From the NCBI GenBank assembly GCA_028023455.1, contig JAQFVV010006736.1, positions 122,501 to 186,500 of the forward strand: DNA of 64,000 nucleotides, in the 5' to 3' direction. This stretch comes from Epiperipatus broadwayi (lineage: Eukaryota > Onychophora > Udeonychophora > Euonychophora > Peripatidae). A model generated the notes under the pieces. It searched no databases and had not been told where the DNA came from. It saw only the letters and a list, made by a program, of their open reading frames with translations. Position 1 is the stretch's first letter. Every line of letters begins with the position of its first letter. Both the position numbers and the translations under genes were made by a program. Shown piece after piece: positions 23,935-35,706 of the stretch.

Positions 23935-24640
23935 AATTCTCTATTTTCAATAAGCTTTCACATTTCCTTATTAAAAATGTTTTCACTGAGCTGCAATTAT
24001 GAATCTTCATTTTTGTATAGCTTCTTTCAGGAGACCAAAGAAGAGTTAATTCAAAGATTAAGATCAGGTCTATAGGGAGGCTGCTCCAAAATCTCAAAAT
24101 AAATTTTTTTAGAAAATGTTGACAGTGTGGGCAACGATGAGCAGGATGCATTGCATGCAACAAAACAATGCCCATGGGTAGCAGTCCTCTATATTTTATC
24201 TAATTTTTAGGCTTCAGAAATTCAACAATCTCAATGTAATGAGAACTATTGATTATTAAATTTTCATCCTGAAAATGTTTGAGAGCTGTCTCTTGAAAAT
24301 TTAAGCAAACTATGTTGACTTTTGAATCTTTCCTTGGGTAGAGATTGGGAATGTTTCCATTCTGTACTCTGTCACTTACTTTCAACCTCATAGTAATGAA
24401 TTTATGTCTCATTATTAGTAATGATTCTTTTGAAGAATTTTAACCTTTCTTGGAGTATTAGTCCAATTTTGTTTGTCATATGTCCAAAAGCTTCTGCTTG
24501 TGCTCTTTTGTAAGTTGTTTTGATATACTTCTCACACAAACTTTTTAAAACTTTAGTCCATCATTATTATTGCATAGGCAAAATTATGGCTGATTTGCAA
24601 ATTTCATTTTCATATTTAATGCTGTCATCAGTCATGGACA
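23935..24640 (-). pseudogene. Mariner-family (DD34D-like) transposase pseudogene
   Basis: The transposase would cut and paste its own element at TA sites. On the minus strand, pieces in shifting frames give the mariner order: LQERLKFFKRIITNNET (about 24415; consensus has a catalytic Asp where NNET has Asn), IHYYEVESK and TEWKHSQSLPKE (about 24390-24340), IINSSHYIE (about 24240), AHTV (about 24130), then EQPPYRPDLN (about 24090-24070) and PERSYTKMKI (about 24010). Many stops and frameshifts make it non-functional. It lies between the two copies of a direct duplication. Terminal inverted repeats were not found, so element borders are unknown. Confidence 0.68.
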
Positions 24641-24984
24641 TGTATGGGCATCCAGATTTTTTTTCACATCTGCTACATTCATTTATACATCTTTATGATA
24701 AAACACACTTCATATTGTGTATAATGTCTTTGATAAATATTGGCATTAGATATACTCTTAGACCATAAAATACAAGACACTGCACCTTTTTCTTATTTTA
24801 TACAAATTACAAGAAATGCAGCCATTCTTTCTATGTACCATGTTCAAAATTACATATCAGTTACTAGTGAGACAGTATATTTATATGGCAAGAGCTGATA
24901 AGACAGTGCAACAATGGAAGTTTTAATATAACTGGAATGTGGATAATTTTTAACTCATCCTTATATATTAAGCTATTATAAATA

Positions 24985-25800
24985 ATATTATCCTAAATAT
25001 ACCAGTAATTTCAATGTTCAAACTCTAATAATAATTAATTCTTATATGGCAAATTCCAAAAGTGAAAATGTGATTAAATTTGCAAAATTTAATTTTAATA
25101 TATATATATATGGTCTTCAGTTTGAATAATATTTTTGCACAATTACACATTTTTTAAAATTTTTTATTATAATTAATTTGTAATTTAACTAAAAGGTTAA
25201 AAAAATTATAAAAGCTATAAATTGTTTTAAGGAATAACATAAAATTTTCTTCTTTCCCATTGATGAAAATTTACATCTTTTTAAAAATAACATAAAACAA
25301 CTGTCAAATGATCATAAAATAAGCTAAAAATAAAACAATGAACTCTACAATAAGTTCTGCTTTCCAAACATAGTGTAAACAAATACTATTATTTTGAGAA
25401 ATTGTTTTTTTTTTAGTTAATTTTTGAACTATAAAGTTGTATATTTTTCTGTTAATTTCTGCAAACTATAATAAAAACAAAATCTAAAATATATAATCTC
25501 TATCAATTGCTTTAAAATGTTTATGACAGGACTATATAATATATGTACCAACACACAGACTTTTCAAATGTTATTCAAGATACATTATCCTAGAGAAGTT
25601 GAGTGGAAGTTCTATTCAGAGGTAAAACAGAATTTGCCAGAAAATAATTTTAATAATATTTTAATGGGAATAATATTTATATAGATGGAATGTTAATTGC
25701 TTATATGAAACTTTCCAGAAATGATAACCCAAACCAGATGATAAGCAAAGATTGGGCTTTTGTTTAATTATCAATATATAATATTTAGAAATTCATAGAG
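24985..25800 (+). repeat. Direct duplication, copy 2 (about 815 bp)
   Basis: Counterpart of 22945-23692 in the same orientation. It contains an extra segment near 25515-25560 (ATGACAGG to ACACACAG) and a short (AT)n run at about 25099. Confidence 0.85.
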
Positions 25801-26692
25801 TATGATAGATTACTCATGAATATTTAATATGCCTTAAGTACTTAGAAGTTTTCAGTAATAGTTATAATTTCATTGTTACTAACATATATATTGACAAAAT
25901 AAAAATTAGTGGCACTTAATATAAAATATTGGTAAATTAAAATATGCCAAATGTACATAGCCCCATGTTGATGTGTTATTAATAGCATGTAATAGAAAAT
26001 AAAGCAAATCATCAGCAATATCTTATAACTTTACTAAAATACTGTGTAATATAAAATTTAATGATAATGCTTGCTGCAAATTCTTTGTAGTAAGGAAGTG
26101 CTAACAACTAATCATATATTTAATGATAAATAGGCATGTGTCGCATGTTAAGATCATTCATTTTCACTAGTTCTAGGCTATCTGGGATCATAGCTGTAAA
26201 TAAATTGATAGTTATATCATAATAAATAAAGTATGAATACTTTAAAGATGGCTTTTAGTATCTTAACACCATTTTGATATTTCTAAAAAAAATTATATAG
26301 CATCTGCATATATACATAAAATTACTTTATTGACAAATGTTAGTTTCTTGGACAACAAAAGACTGCTGAATGTGTGGGTATAACAGTAAAAATACTGATA
26401 ATTAATATACTGGTAAATAAATTCACAATAATAACTGTATTAATTAATTAATACTAATAATAAAATAATTAAAGATTCATAAATATTCTCCAATTACAAA
26501 TGTTCTTATATTTCATAGAAAAAAAATCCCAATCATGCCAACAAGAGTTTAAAAGATTCCTGATTGGTAGATTCTTTGATATTGTGCATACAAACAAATT
26601 TATAAACTCATTATATCCAGAAATAAGTAAAAAGAAAATATAATCCTCTAGACTCTTCCTCCTCTTCTTCTTCATTAGTTTTGCTTTCTTTA
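25801..26692. other. AT-rich spacer
   Basis: No gene seen. The 68-codon minus-strand frame at 26469 has no recognisable motif. Confidence 0.4.
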
Positions 26693-26694
26693 TA

Positions 26695-26874
26695 CAGTAT
26701 ATAACACCAAACCTCCACTCTTTTACATTTTACACTTTTAGAAAAATGGAGGAAGTAAAGGAGTGAAAAATAAGATCTGATAAAGACTGCTGGGAACAGT
26801 CAAAACTGTTTATCAAATTAATAAATATATTTTTCTAAAAGTGTAAAAGAGTGAAGGTTTGATGTTATATACTG
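26695..26874. mobile_element. Tc1/mariner-type MITE
   Basis: This 180 bp element has terminal inverted repeats of about 45-50 bp: CAGTATATAACACCAAACCT on the left, and its inverse ends GTTATATACTG on the right. TA dinucleotides flank both ends (26693-26694 and 26875-26876). CAGT termini with a TA target are typical of Tc1/mariner non-autonomous derivatives. The left arm has a short insertion (ACATTTT) relative to the right. No coding capacity. The dead mariner at 23935 is not shown to be its partner. Confidence 0.8.
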
Positions 26875-27214
26875 TAAAAAGAAAATACACAATTTTGTAG
26901 TTTATTTAAATATTTATAATTATTCTTATAAAATATTTCTATGATATTTATTATATATATATATATTGTAACAGGCACAGACGTTGTTACATTGGGTTTT
27001 TTATTAGTAAACATGAAAAAAATAAAAGTTCGCCAATAAAAACTTCTTTTTTAAGAATTAAAAATAAAAAAATCATCTTAAACTCGCATATATATATAAA
27101 ATCGCACAGACAAATAATTATTAAAATAAAACTTTATTAAAAAAAAAGTATTTTAAAACTAAATTTTCAGAAAAGATTTAGAGATAAAAATATATGTTTA
27201 AGTTTGAAAGCAGA

Positions 27215-27412
27215 TTAATTAATCTTTTGTAAAATGGAAATGATTATTTTAATTAGTAAACTAGCCTTGGGCATCTCAAATGTATAAGCAACGGTCAGAT
27301 AGGAAAACAATAGGAACAGAATGGCCAATGAAAGAAATCCATCGGGGAAATCAGACCTCAATGGAAGGATCATCATCAACGATGACGTAACGTCCATTGG
27401 ATCCTAAAGTTA
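27215..27412 (-). CDS. Possible isolated exon with one membrane segment
   Basis: On the minus strand a pyrimidine tract ending in TTTAG at about 27406 could be a splice acceptor. The following frame reads DPMDVTSSLMMILPLRSDFP, then a hydrophobic run (FLSLAILFLLFSYLTVAYTF) and EMPKASLLI before a stop. The residue mix and the higher-GC stretch are unlike random local frames. I see no clear GT donor near the end. It could be an exon, an LTR-element fragment or chance. Family not recognised. Confidence 0.25.
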
Positions 27413-30243
27413 TGTATAAAAGAAAAAATTTGGAAATAAAAAGTGATGTGATTTAATTAATTAGAAGGAGGAGATGTGACTATATGTGTTAGTGTGGAAT
27501 TGAAGGAGAAGGGATTGAAAAGATGCACTCTTCAGTCCCTTCAGTTGTTAAAAAAAAAAAAGAAATGAAACATCGCTTTTCTTATACTGAGGACAACAGG
27601 ATCATTGGGAGGATTTAATGTGGATTCCAAATGGCAAGCAATGGATAAAAGGAACGTTTTGAAATTGTAAAAACTTTTTGAACTCTCAGCTTTAAATATA
27701 AATAATTTATGAACATTTCTAAACAAAAGAACTCTAAATACTAAACTTTTCAATATTTATAAATATAAAAATTTCCTATCTGACTAAAGTAGTTAAAATG
27801 TTATTTGATGTATTTCTTTTGTAAAATCATTTCCATTTATATATTTTTTTGTTCTTTAAGTTTTATTATGATTTCTGTTTTCCGATAAATTAAAATATAT
27901 CAATGATAAACTTAAGTCGGGCGTAAATGGCTGTATAGATTTGTAAAGTTATATTAGGGGAGGGTAATCTTAGGTTATTTGTTTCATTGTTAAATTGGGT
28001 CAATGGATTGGATATATTGATGCAGTTAGTAGATGTAATGCAAGATTCGCTACGGGCAGAATCGCTTGTATACACCGCACACTTCCTCTTGCCTAGGGAA
28101 TGTGATCGTAAGTCAGCAAAATGACCACAGTCCGTTTCTATGGAGTTTTTTTTTTTATTCTTCTCATTAGATAGATGTAATATTCCTATCTTACGAGAGT
28201 CAATGTCTTATCTTAACCTATTTTGTGTTGTCATATTCATATTACATTGAATACATTGATATATCAGATGGATTGACACCAGGTTGACTGTGAACTTTTA
28301 GCCTAAGGTTAAATGGGGATAGAATGTTTTATCTTCAAATGCAAATCTATGTAGTCTATTCATACTCGACACTAAATAAAAATGCATTAAATATAAATTG
28401 TTTATAGATGCTTGCATGGATTCGTTACCGGCTAATTATGTTTTTGGTTTTCATATTCGATCAAAATATATATAGACATTCGGTAAATACTGATACCTTA
28501 CAGGGAGTATCTAAAATGTATGGTATTTTACGATGAATACCAGTGGGTTTCTTGTATTCCCTATGCAATTGACAGTATCAATGATTTTGTATTTTGATCG
28601 TTTATGTTTATTTTGAAATGTTTTAGCCGTGTAATCTATGTAACCGATCTATACTCAACATTTATAAACAACTTTTATAAATCCCTCTGTGCGAACTTAT
28701 AATAGCATAAAAATTAAAATGTAAATTTAAATTCTAAAACCAAATTAAAAACCAAAGTAAAAGTTATTCTAAAATAATGTTAAATTTTATATGTATGTGT
28801 GTAAATAAATGTTTGTATGTTAATTACTGGCAGTGGCTTATTTTATTCTTTTTTAAAATTATTCTTAGATAAGAATTTATTATAAATATAAATCTCTGCT
28901 ATTCCAATGAGCTAGTGACTTGGGCTAATGACCGGAATCAAAATTTAAAAAAAATAATTTTTTTTTTGACTTACGTATCTGCCTACTTTATAAATTTTTC
29001 TAGGTTCAAATGCCTAGATGGCGCCCTGTAGTGCAGATCACGTTAAGCTCTCTTTCTCTGGATCATTATAATATATATTTATATTGTTGCTTATAGATAG
29101 TTTTTTAAAGATATGTTTCATTTTTAACAATACAGATTAAGAATTTTGAGGTAAAGGTAAAGGGGAATATATAATACTTATAATCATTCTGTCAGATAGA
29201 GAAATATTGAATTTTTGTGTTAACTTAAAATATATAAATGCAATTTTAAATTTTAGAATAAAATTTTACACTTTTATGATGACTTTATAATTATTTCTTC
29301 ATGCTTAAAAATTAGAATTCATTAAACAAAAATTTCATTAATTTATCTTTTTAATAGTGTTTTCATAGAAACCAGCAAAAAAAGGGTCATTGTTCCTGTT
29401 ATGTATTTCACATTTTTATTCTTATTTTTAAAATTTTGAAAGTTCAATTATGATTAAGAATTTTTTTCACTTGTATAAGAGTTTTAATATTAAAATTAAA
29501 ATGTTGAACTTTGAACTCAAATTGCCATTAGCAAAAAAGAGAAAAAAACATGAAAATGTTAAAGAATTAATGATGTAAAATATTCAACTGCTAATTTTAA
29601 TTTGTCTTCAAACTCATATTATAAGATTAAATTATTTCAAATTTTACAGTTTTCATTTATCTTTCAGCATAAAAAATATTTGGATCACTTTTTTATCTTT
29701 TCTAAATATAAATTACTACAATCTTTTAAAAATTATAGCAAACTTCAAGAAATTTTACTTAACTTACTTCCTATTTTCTACAGATTTTTATACTGGCAAT
29801 AACAAACGTGTCATATTAGTGCATTTTTACTGTAAGTCAGCTGCATTAATTTATTCAAAATTGTTTATAAGTTTTTACTTTTAAAACAAATCAAGTAAAA
29901 TCCTTTTTTTGGAGGCATAAACAGATTTTATTTTGCACTTCTCCAGTGTTAAAAATCGGTGCTTTGAATAATATATTATTACATGCATACCTTTTTGAGC
30001 ATAAAAAAATGATTTTTCTTTTTCATTAGCTATGGAATTTATATTTAAAATAGTATACATATTTCATTACTAGTTTTTTTTTTTTGCAATAAATTTCATT
30101 TATATATACTACTATACTTATGGAGATCAGCTTTACTTCTAAATAGTTTGTATGTAGTGAATCATTCTATTAGCAGTAAAGTTTTTGGATAAAGTTTTAT
30201 ATGTATGTAAAAGTAGGTTTTATGTATAGATTGCTTTTGTCAA
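27413..30243. other. Non-coding stretch of somewhat higher complexity
   Basis: 27500-28700 is less AT-rich than the flanks but holds only short frames (27541 and 27890 on the minus strand) without recognisable motifs. Near 29010-29040, GGTTCAAATGCCTAGATGG looks slightly like a Pol III B box, but no A box or second copy was found. Confidence 0.35.
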
Positions 30244-30315
30244 GCATTGGTGGCATAGCAGTTAGGGTAGCTGCCTTCCAAGCAGCAGGCCAGGGTTCAC
30301 TTCTGATCAACTGCT
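30244..30315 (+). tRNA. tRNA-Gly(TCC)-like pseudogene or SINE head
   Basis: The sequence follows animal tRNA-Gly(TCC) closely through the D arm (TTGGTGGCATAGCAGTTAGG). The anticodon arm is perfect: GCTGC-CTTCCAA-GCAGC, anticodon TCC. The T arm (GGGTTCACTTCTGA) and the 3' acceptor half (TCAACTGC against 5' GCATTGG) are degenerate, so it should not fold into a working tRNA. It is therefore a tRNA pseudogene or the head of a tRNA-Gly SINE. No second copy was seen in the window. Confidence 0.62.
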
Positions 30316-30329
30316 TTGACATACAAAAA

Positions 30330-31011
30330 ATATTGATTAGAATGATTGTTTAACAAGTAAACAAATTAATGCTGACAGACTTCATTTTAGATTTAGTTTT
30401 TATACTATTGAGCTTATAGTACAACAAGTGAGTGATTCTAGAGAGGTGGAACATTGAATCATCCTATAGAGAATACTAAAAGCATGCATCTTTGATCACT
30501 CTAAACTCAAACAGCATGGAGTTTATTAACAACAGTTTCTTTTTAACTTTGCCAGCCTTTTAGTTAAATTAAACGTCAGAATTGTTAGACATACTAAGAA
30601 TATGTAGAGTGATAAGTAAAAAAGATTAACATTAAATTCTTTATCTCTTTAATTAATAAAAATAGAAATAATATATCATTTTCTTACTTTCATCAAAACA
30701 ACATAAGTTCAAAAATAATTTCTTATTTAATTTTATGTAGTAATCTTTTGTAAAAATTTTATAATTATATGCACATTTTAAAATAACATTTATTTTAAAC
30801 AAAAATAGTTTTTTTCTTTGTTACATTATAAATTTAATTTTTTTTAAAGAAGTAACTAATTAGTTATTTTAGATTTTATTTTAGTATTTATATAAGTAAC
30901 TTTTAAATGTTCATTTGTTTCTTTAATTAAAATCTTTAAATGTGTATACCCACACACAGTCTCATGAATATTCATTTATTATATTATAAACTATAAGATA
31001 TATATATATAT
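30330..31011. other. AT-rich spacer
   Basis: Nothing recognisable. It ends in a short (AT)n run into which the LTR element is inserted. Confidence 0.4.
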
Positions 31012-32570
31012 TGAACCGTGTTCGAATGTGTGCATTCGAAACACCAGCCTCTTAGGCAGAGAAGAACATACTCGGAGAGTATGTATGCCCAGACGATAGC
31101 TATAAAATATATAACTAGAGTTACATTTCCAGGACATAACTTCTTCTCGACTGTTGAGTTCAACACCAAATTCAAAGCACTTTTTTTTTGTTTGTGTATA
31201 AACACGGGCGCCAGCTATCTATTCAAGGATGAATAAATAACGCACTTTGAGCAATGGCCACTAACTCAATGCCTAAATCCATGACTAGCTCAGCTGTTTG
31301 TAATCACTAATAGATTATACATAATTAGTGGTTAAAAGACTTGATAAAGAATTGTAAAAAGAATTTATAAAAAGAATTGTAAAAGAATTGATAAAAAATT
31401 TGATAAAAGGAATTGATAAAAAGAATTGACCGACAAATAAAGTTTAATTTTAAAGATAATTTATTAACTAACATTTATTTACTAAATTTAAACATTTTAT
31501 AATTCTAATAAAACACACGCATATTTTAAATTAACATTTCTAAATAGTTTAAATATTCCTATAGATTTAATAACAGAACACTCTAATTTAACTAATAAAT
31601 ATTGATATAATGATCACGCACATATTAACTCATGCACACACATAATAATGATAATAAAGGACTACATAGCATTTGAAATTTAATCACACACATCAATAGT
31701 TCATTTATGTATGATATAGAGTTCATATAATTAGACTCTTGAAAGATTCGTACGAATTAATGAAATGCAATGGCTATTACAGTATAAACGAAAATAAGCA
31801 AATGTTTTACCTAGGATTTTGAATGTAGATTTAACACTTTGTTTTCTTCTTGTTTGTTGTTTCTTCCAGTATGAATGGTTCCAGTATGAATGCTTCCAGC
31901 CGGCTGGGACGTTTCCTTGCTGAGTTTCCTGATTTTCACGATTATTACTATCGGAGACAAATAGATACTGACGGAGATTTTCTAAGATGTTAAGCTGACA
32001 TTATTTCACGGGCAGATCTGCTGTTTTCTAGGACATCTGGGCTGGAGATAAACGTGCGTTCCCAAGATCTTCTCAACACTGCATTTTGTTTGTTAACTGC
32101 TCAATTAATTTCTGAACTGCACTACTCAATTACTTTGTGAACTGAACTCACTCAATTAATTTGTGGAATGAATTGTCCGATAAAAAAAAGGTCTATTTAT
32201 ACCTGCGCCTTGTTGTCTTTCTAATATCTCTGGCAAAGATCTGTTGTCAAATTCCAATGATAATCATTTGATAAACGTGTTTTGGAAGATTGCTTAATTA
32301 GTAATAGCCATGCAATAAAACGTGTTGTTTTATTTTATTAATAGCCATTGCCGTGGTTTTAATGATAATCTTCTTTTATTTCGCATACATTTTATTTATT
32401 TACAAATCGCACATATATACGCACATATATTTTTAATACAATTTACTATTTAGTTTTAACATTATTTTTTCTTTAATGAAAAGAGATTGGTATGTTTTTC
32501 TTTAACGAAAGATTATTTTAATAATATAATTTTAGATAAAATTATATGTGCCTATATCAATATAGGTACA
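31012..32570 (-). repeat. 3' LTR of the gag-only element
   Basis: About 24 substitutions plus a few length changes in A/T runs separate it from the other LTR (roughly 98% identical by hand count). Most are C/T or G/A changes, several at CpG. It contains a short-unit minisatellite (31332-31429) and a TATA box (minus strand TATAAATAG, plus 32193-32201). Confidence 0.9.
31332..31429. repeat. Minisatellite inside the LTR
   Basis: Degenerate units of about 11-15 bp built on AAGAATTGATAAA. The other LTR has the same array at 36026-36123. Confidence 0.8.
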
Positions 32571-32575
32571 TTACA

Positions 32576-32590
32576 CCGCCCTTCCTTTTG
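32576..32590 (-). other. Polypurine tract
   Basis: Minus strand AAAAGGAAGGGCGG ends directly at the 3' LTR (TGTA). This is the expected site of plus-strand priming and confirms the minus orientation. Confidence 0.7.
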
Positions 32591-32838
32591 AGAGTAAAAT
32601 GCGTCATTTTTGACCATTTTATCTCTGACAACATTAAATATTAATTTATTATTCCTTCTAAGTTTGCCTTTTTTTATATCTTTTCTTTCCATACTAAGGG
32701 CAATCTCCAATTATGCTTTTCTTCTTTCTATGCTGGTAACATTGCTTACAATGTTCGTCCTGGATAATGACCACGAGGACAAACTAAATTTGTGGCACAG
32801 GGATCTTTTATAAATGAAGCTTCAGCTGCCAATTCTCT

Positions 32839-33013
32839 TGATCAGACTTTGACTAAGAAAAGGGGGCTGCAAATGGCAGGAATTTCAACTGTCCATTTCT
32901 GAACTTACGCCCTGGAAAACGATTGCCGATTTTTTTGATCAGACTTTGACTAAGCAGCTGCAATGGCAGGAATTTTCAACTGTCCATTTCCGACTTATGC
33001 TTTGGAAAATGAG
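32839..33013. repeat. 97 bp tandem duplication in the LTR-element interior
   Basis: TGATCAGACTTTGACTAAG at about 32839 recurs at about 32936, followed in both by CTGCAAATGGCAGG- or CTGCAATGGCAGG-like sequence and AACTGTCCATTTC. It lies between gag and the 3' LTR. Confidence 0.8.
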
Positions 33014-33971
33014 GTACGAGATATGGGGATTCTCCTCTGAAAAGTGACTTACGACTTACTCTGGTTGTTGCCAGTGCACTTTTTGTAAAAGAGGAATGAT
33101 CCCGGACAATCCATTGCAGGTACTAGAATTTATCCAGTCGAGAGCTTTAAACTTAATCCTTATCTAACTTATTTCAATACTACCCTCATCCCTTTAGATT
33201 CGAACCCTTATACGCTCCTAATATAACTTAGATTGACTTTCATTTATATTATTTTTAAATTCATTACGAACATTATTTAAATATTATTTATTTAATCTTA
33301 CAATACTATTCTAAACTATCATGGACATCAATTTACATATTTATTTATATTACGATATTACTTTTAACCCATTACTTTAACTTATATATTAACGTGCGTG
33401 TACTCAGAAAAAAAAACTATTTTGCTTTATTATGATTCATTTATTATTATTTTACTAGAGATTTTTTTTTTATCTTGATTATTTTAAACAATTTATTTAC
33501 ATCCTTTTCTTAACTTACGGTATTCAAAACAAACTTTTATTTTAACATGCGTATATTCAAAAAACTATTTTATTTTACTACGAATATTTTATTTATTTTC
33601 TACAGATATATTATACTTATTTATTTAACTTGTTTTTATTTTATGTATTTCCATTATTTTATTCATTTATTTAATTCTACAAACATTATTTCTAAATCCT
33701 TAATTTGACCCATTTATTTAACTTGATTTTATTGATTTTTATTTATTTGAACTGTTTATTTACGAACATTTCCTTAATTAATATGTGCGTGAAAAAAAAA
33801 TCTTTTATTTTGTGAAGCCTCCGTTATTATTATTTGACAAAACAATCCATCATTTTAAATAGCGAAATTCTAATTCAGGCTTTTCACCTACGTCAAAATA
33901 ATTATATTAGACTCATAGTCCATTTCCGGTCCTTTTTGTTTATTTTATTATTCCGCTCGATTTACTGACAA

Positions 33972-35334
33972 TTATGCTCGGTCAGGTGGCTCCCGTTTAC
34001 GTACATTCTGATCATTATATTGATCTATTTTCCTATATCTATCTATAGGTTCCCGAACCAAATTTTCACAATCTACAAAGGTCAGAAATTCTACCATTTC
34101 TTCCACCGTCCGACCATTGCTGCTTAGCATCATTTGCTGCACAGGCAGTGGCATGTTGTGTCAGATTGTTCTTATAATTTGGTCATCCGACAATGGAAAT
34201 GCCGTTAAAGCCTTGAGTTTTTCCACCTGTTTTAAAAAAATTGCATGAGCATTTCCCCATGAAAAAGATATCTTTCTTAAGATACCTTACAGAATATGCC
34301 ATCCTGTCGGGCTTCACTCCAGAAGGTTCTTAGGATGGCATACCTATCCTCCTCAAATGTGCGTGGTTTAGCATACTGGGTGTGCCACCAATCCAAGGCT
34401 GTTCCTTGAAGGTGACTGCTAGCAAGTGTAACTTTATCCCCTTCTTGCCACTTCTGTATTTGGAACAAACCAGTTAAGCTTTCCAAATGTTTTAATGGAT
34501 TCTCACCTGCTTCGGCCTTGAATGTCGCGATCATAAATTTTTCTTCCAGGAATCTCTTGGTCGGTCCCTCCGGCTTATTCTCCTTATCGTAACTCTTATA
34601 TTTGCACTCCATTTGGTCCATCTTATACTCTAGACCCTTAGTTATATTTATACACATTTGTTTTACTTCCGACTTCAAACTATCACCGCTTTCAAATCTA
34701 CGTTTTACTTCACTCTGAATGCCTTCATTTTTTAACAACTTAATTCTTCCTGTGTTGTCCTAGCTACGCTTCTCCATTCCCAGCATGTCTCTTCTATCTT
34801 TATTATTTTTCTTTCTAAATTATTATTTCTAATGCTACCTTGCTCTAATTCAGCTCTCACTTCCTTTATGCTTTCTTCTACTATTGCCCTTTCCTGACTT
34901 TCTTCATTCAAATCTTTCACTACAGCTTCTATGGCTATATGATGTGTTTCTACTTCATCTATTATTTCTTTGTTCAAATCTTTCATTTCTCTAATTTCTG
35001 CTCTGAGTTCATTAATTTCTCTTTTAACCTGACTAATTTCTGCCTTCAATTCTGCTTTGAGTTTTTCTTTGAGCTCTTGTTGGCTTTGCTCAAATTTTTA
35101 ACACAATTCTTGTTGACTTTGTTTAATTTCTTGACACATTTCTTTTATCAATTCAGCTTTGAATTCAGCTTTAAGCTCCTGTTGGCTTTGTTCAAATTTC
35201 TGACACAATTCTTCTTTAAACTCTTGCATCATATTCATCATCATTTTCATCATTATTCATGTCTCAGATACTTCTTTCTCTTTTTCCACTACCTGGGGAT
35301 TTTTAAAATATATTGGGCTTTCTTTTGGATCCAT
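33972..35334 (-). pseudogene. gag: gag of the LTR element, decayed
   Basis: The likely start is the ATG at plus 35334 (MDPKESPIYFKNPQ). That frame has a TGA near 35260 and a TAA near 35103, then stays open from about 35100 to 34732. It encodes a long Glu/Lys/Gln coiled coil with internal repeats (KFEQSQQELK twice; KEEL- and KAEL-type heptads). Frameshifts at about 34735 and 34290 join it to a capsid-like part: FKAEAGENPLKHLESL, HLQGTALDWW and RTFEEDRYAILRTFW, then WGNAHAIFLKQVEKLKAL and VQQMMLSSNGRTVEEMVEFL, ending PPDRA. The W-x-Y/W pattern is that of the Retrotrans_gag capsid fold. No CCHC zinc knuckle was found. The expected role is to form particles for the element RNA. This copy cannot make an intact protein. 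Confidence 0.72.
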
Positions 35335-35676
35335 TTCTTTATTCAAAGTTACGTTATTACTTTGTATTTTTTAAATTATATTTTGCAAAATCGAATTGTT
35401 TATTTATTTTTATTACTAAGACGGAAACTCATGCTAACCCCAACCTTTTAGTCCTTTTCTCTACCTGATCTAATGCTTTAACTCTGCCTATAACATCTAA
35501 TTGACTCTGATTTGATAGCATAAATGTCAAAATCCCTTTTCATTTTGAAAAAAAAAATTTTTGGTCAATTCTTTTTTTTTTTTTTTTTAAATTAAAACAC
35601 TTTTACATACGTAATTTAACTTTTTAGATGTTTATTTTCAACAAGAACAAAGTATTTAATTAACTGTCATTTATGA

Positions 35677-35705
35677 CAAGTTCGGCCCACATTGGGTAAA
35701 GCCAT
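35677..35705 (-). other. Possible primer binding site
   Basis: On the minus strand, two bases after the 5' LTR end (GGTTCA), comes TGGCTTTACCCAATGTGGG followed by CCGAAC. It aligns with the complement of a lysine tRNA 3' end apart from a two-base length difference and a few changes. Confidence 0.35.
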
Positions 35706-35706
35706 T

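Noticed and set aside
24616-24660. CTGATGA on the minus strand as a ribozyme
   Set aside because: It lies next to the mariner remnant, with no paired stem II before a GAAA.
31018-31236. ORFs inside the LTR on both strands
   Set aside because: They lie in the LTR (also 35667-35870) and show no protein features.
34939-35451. Plus-strand ORF of 170 codons, Phe/Leu-rich
   Set aside because: Antisense shadow of the coiled-coil part of gag on the minus strand.
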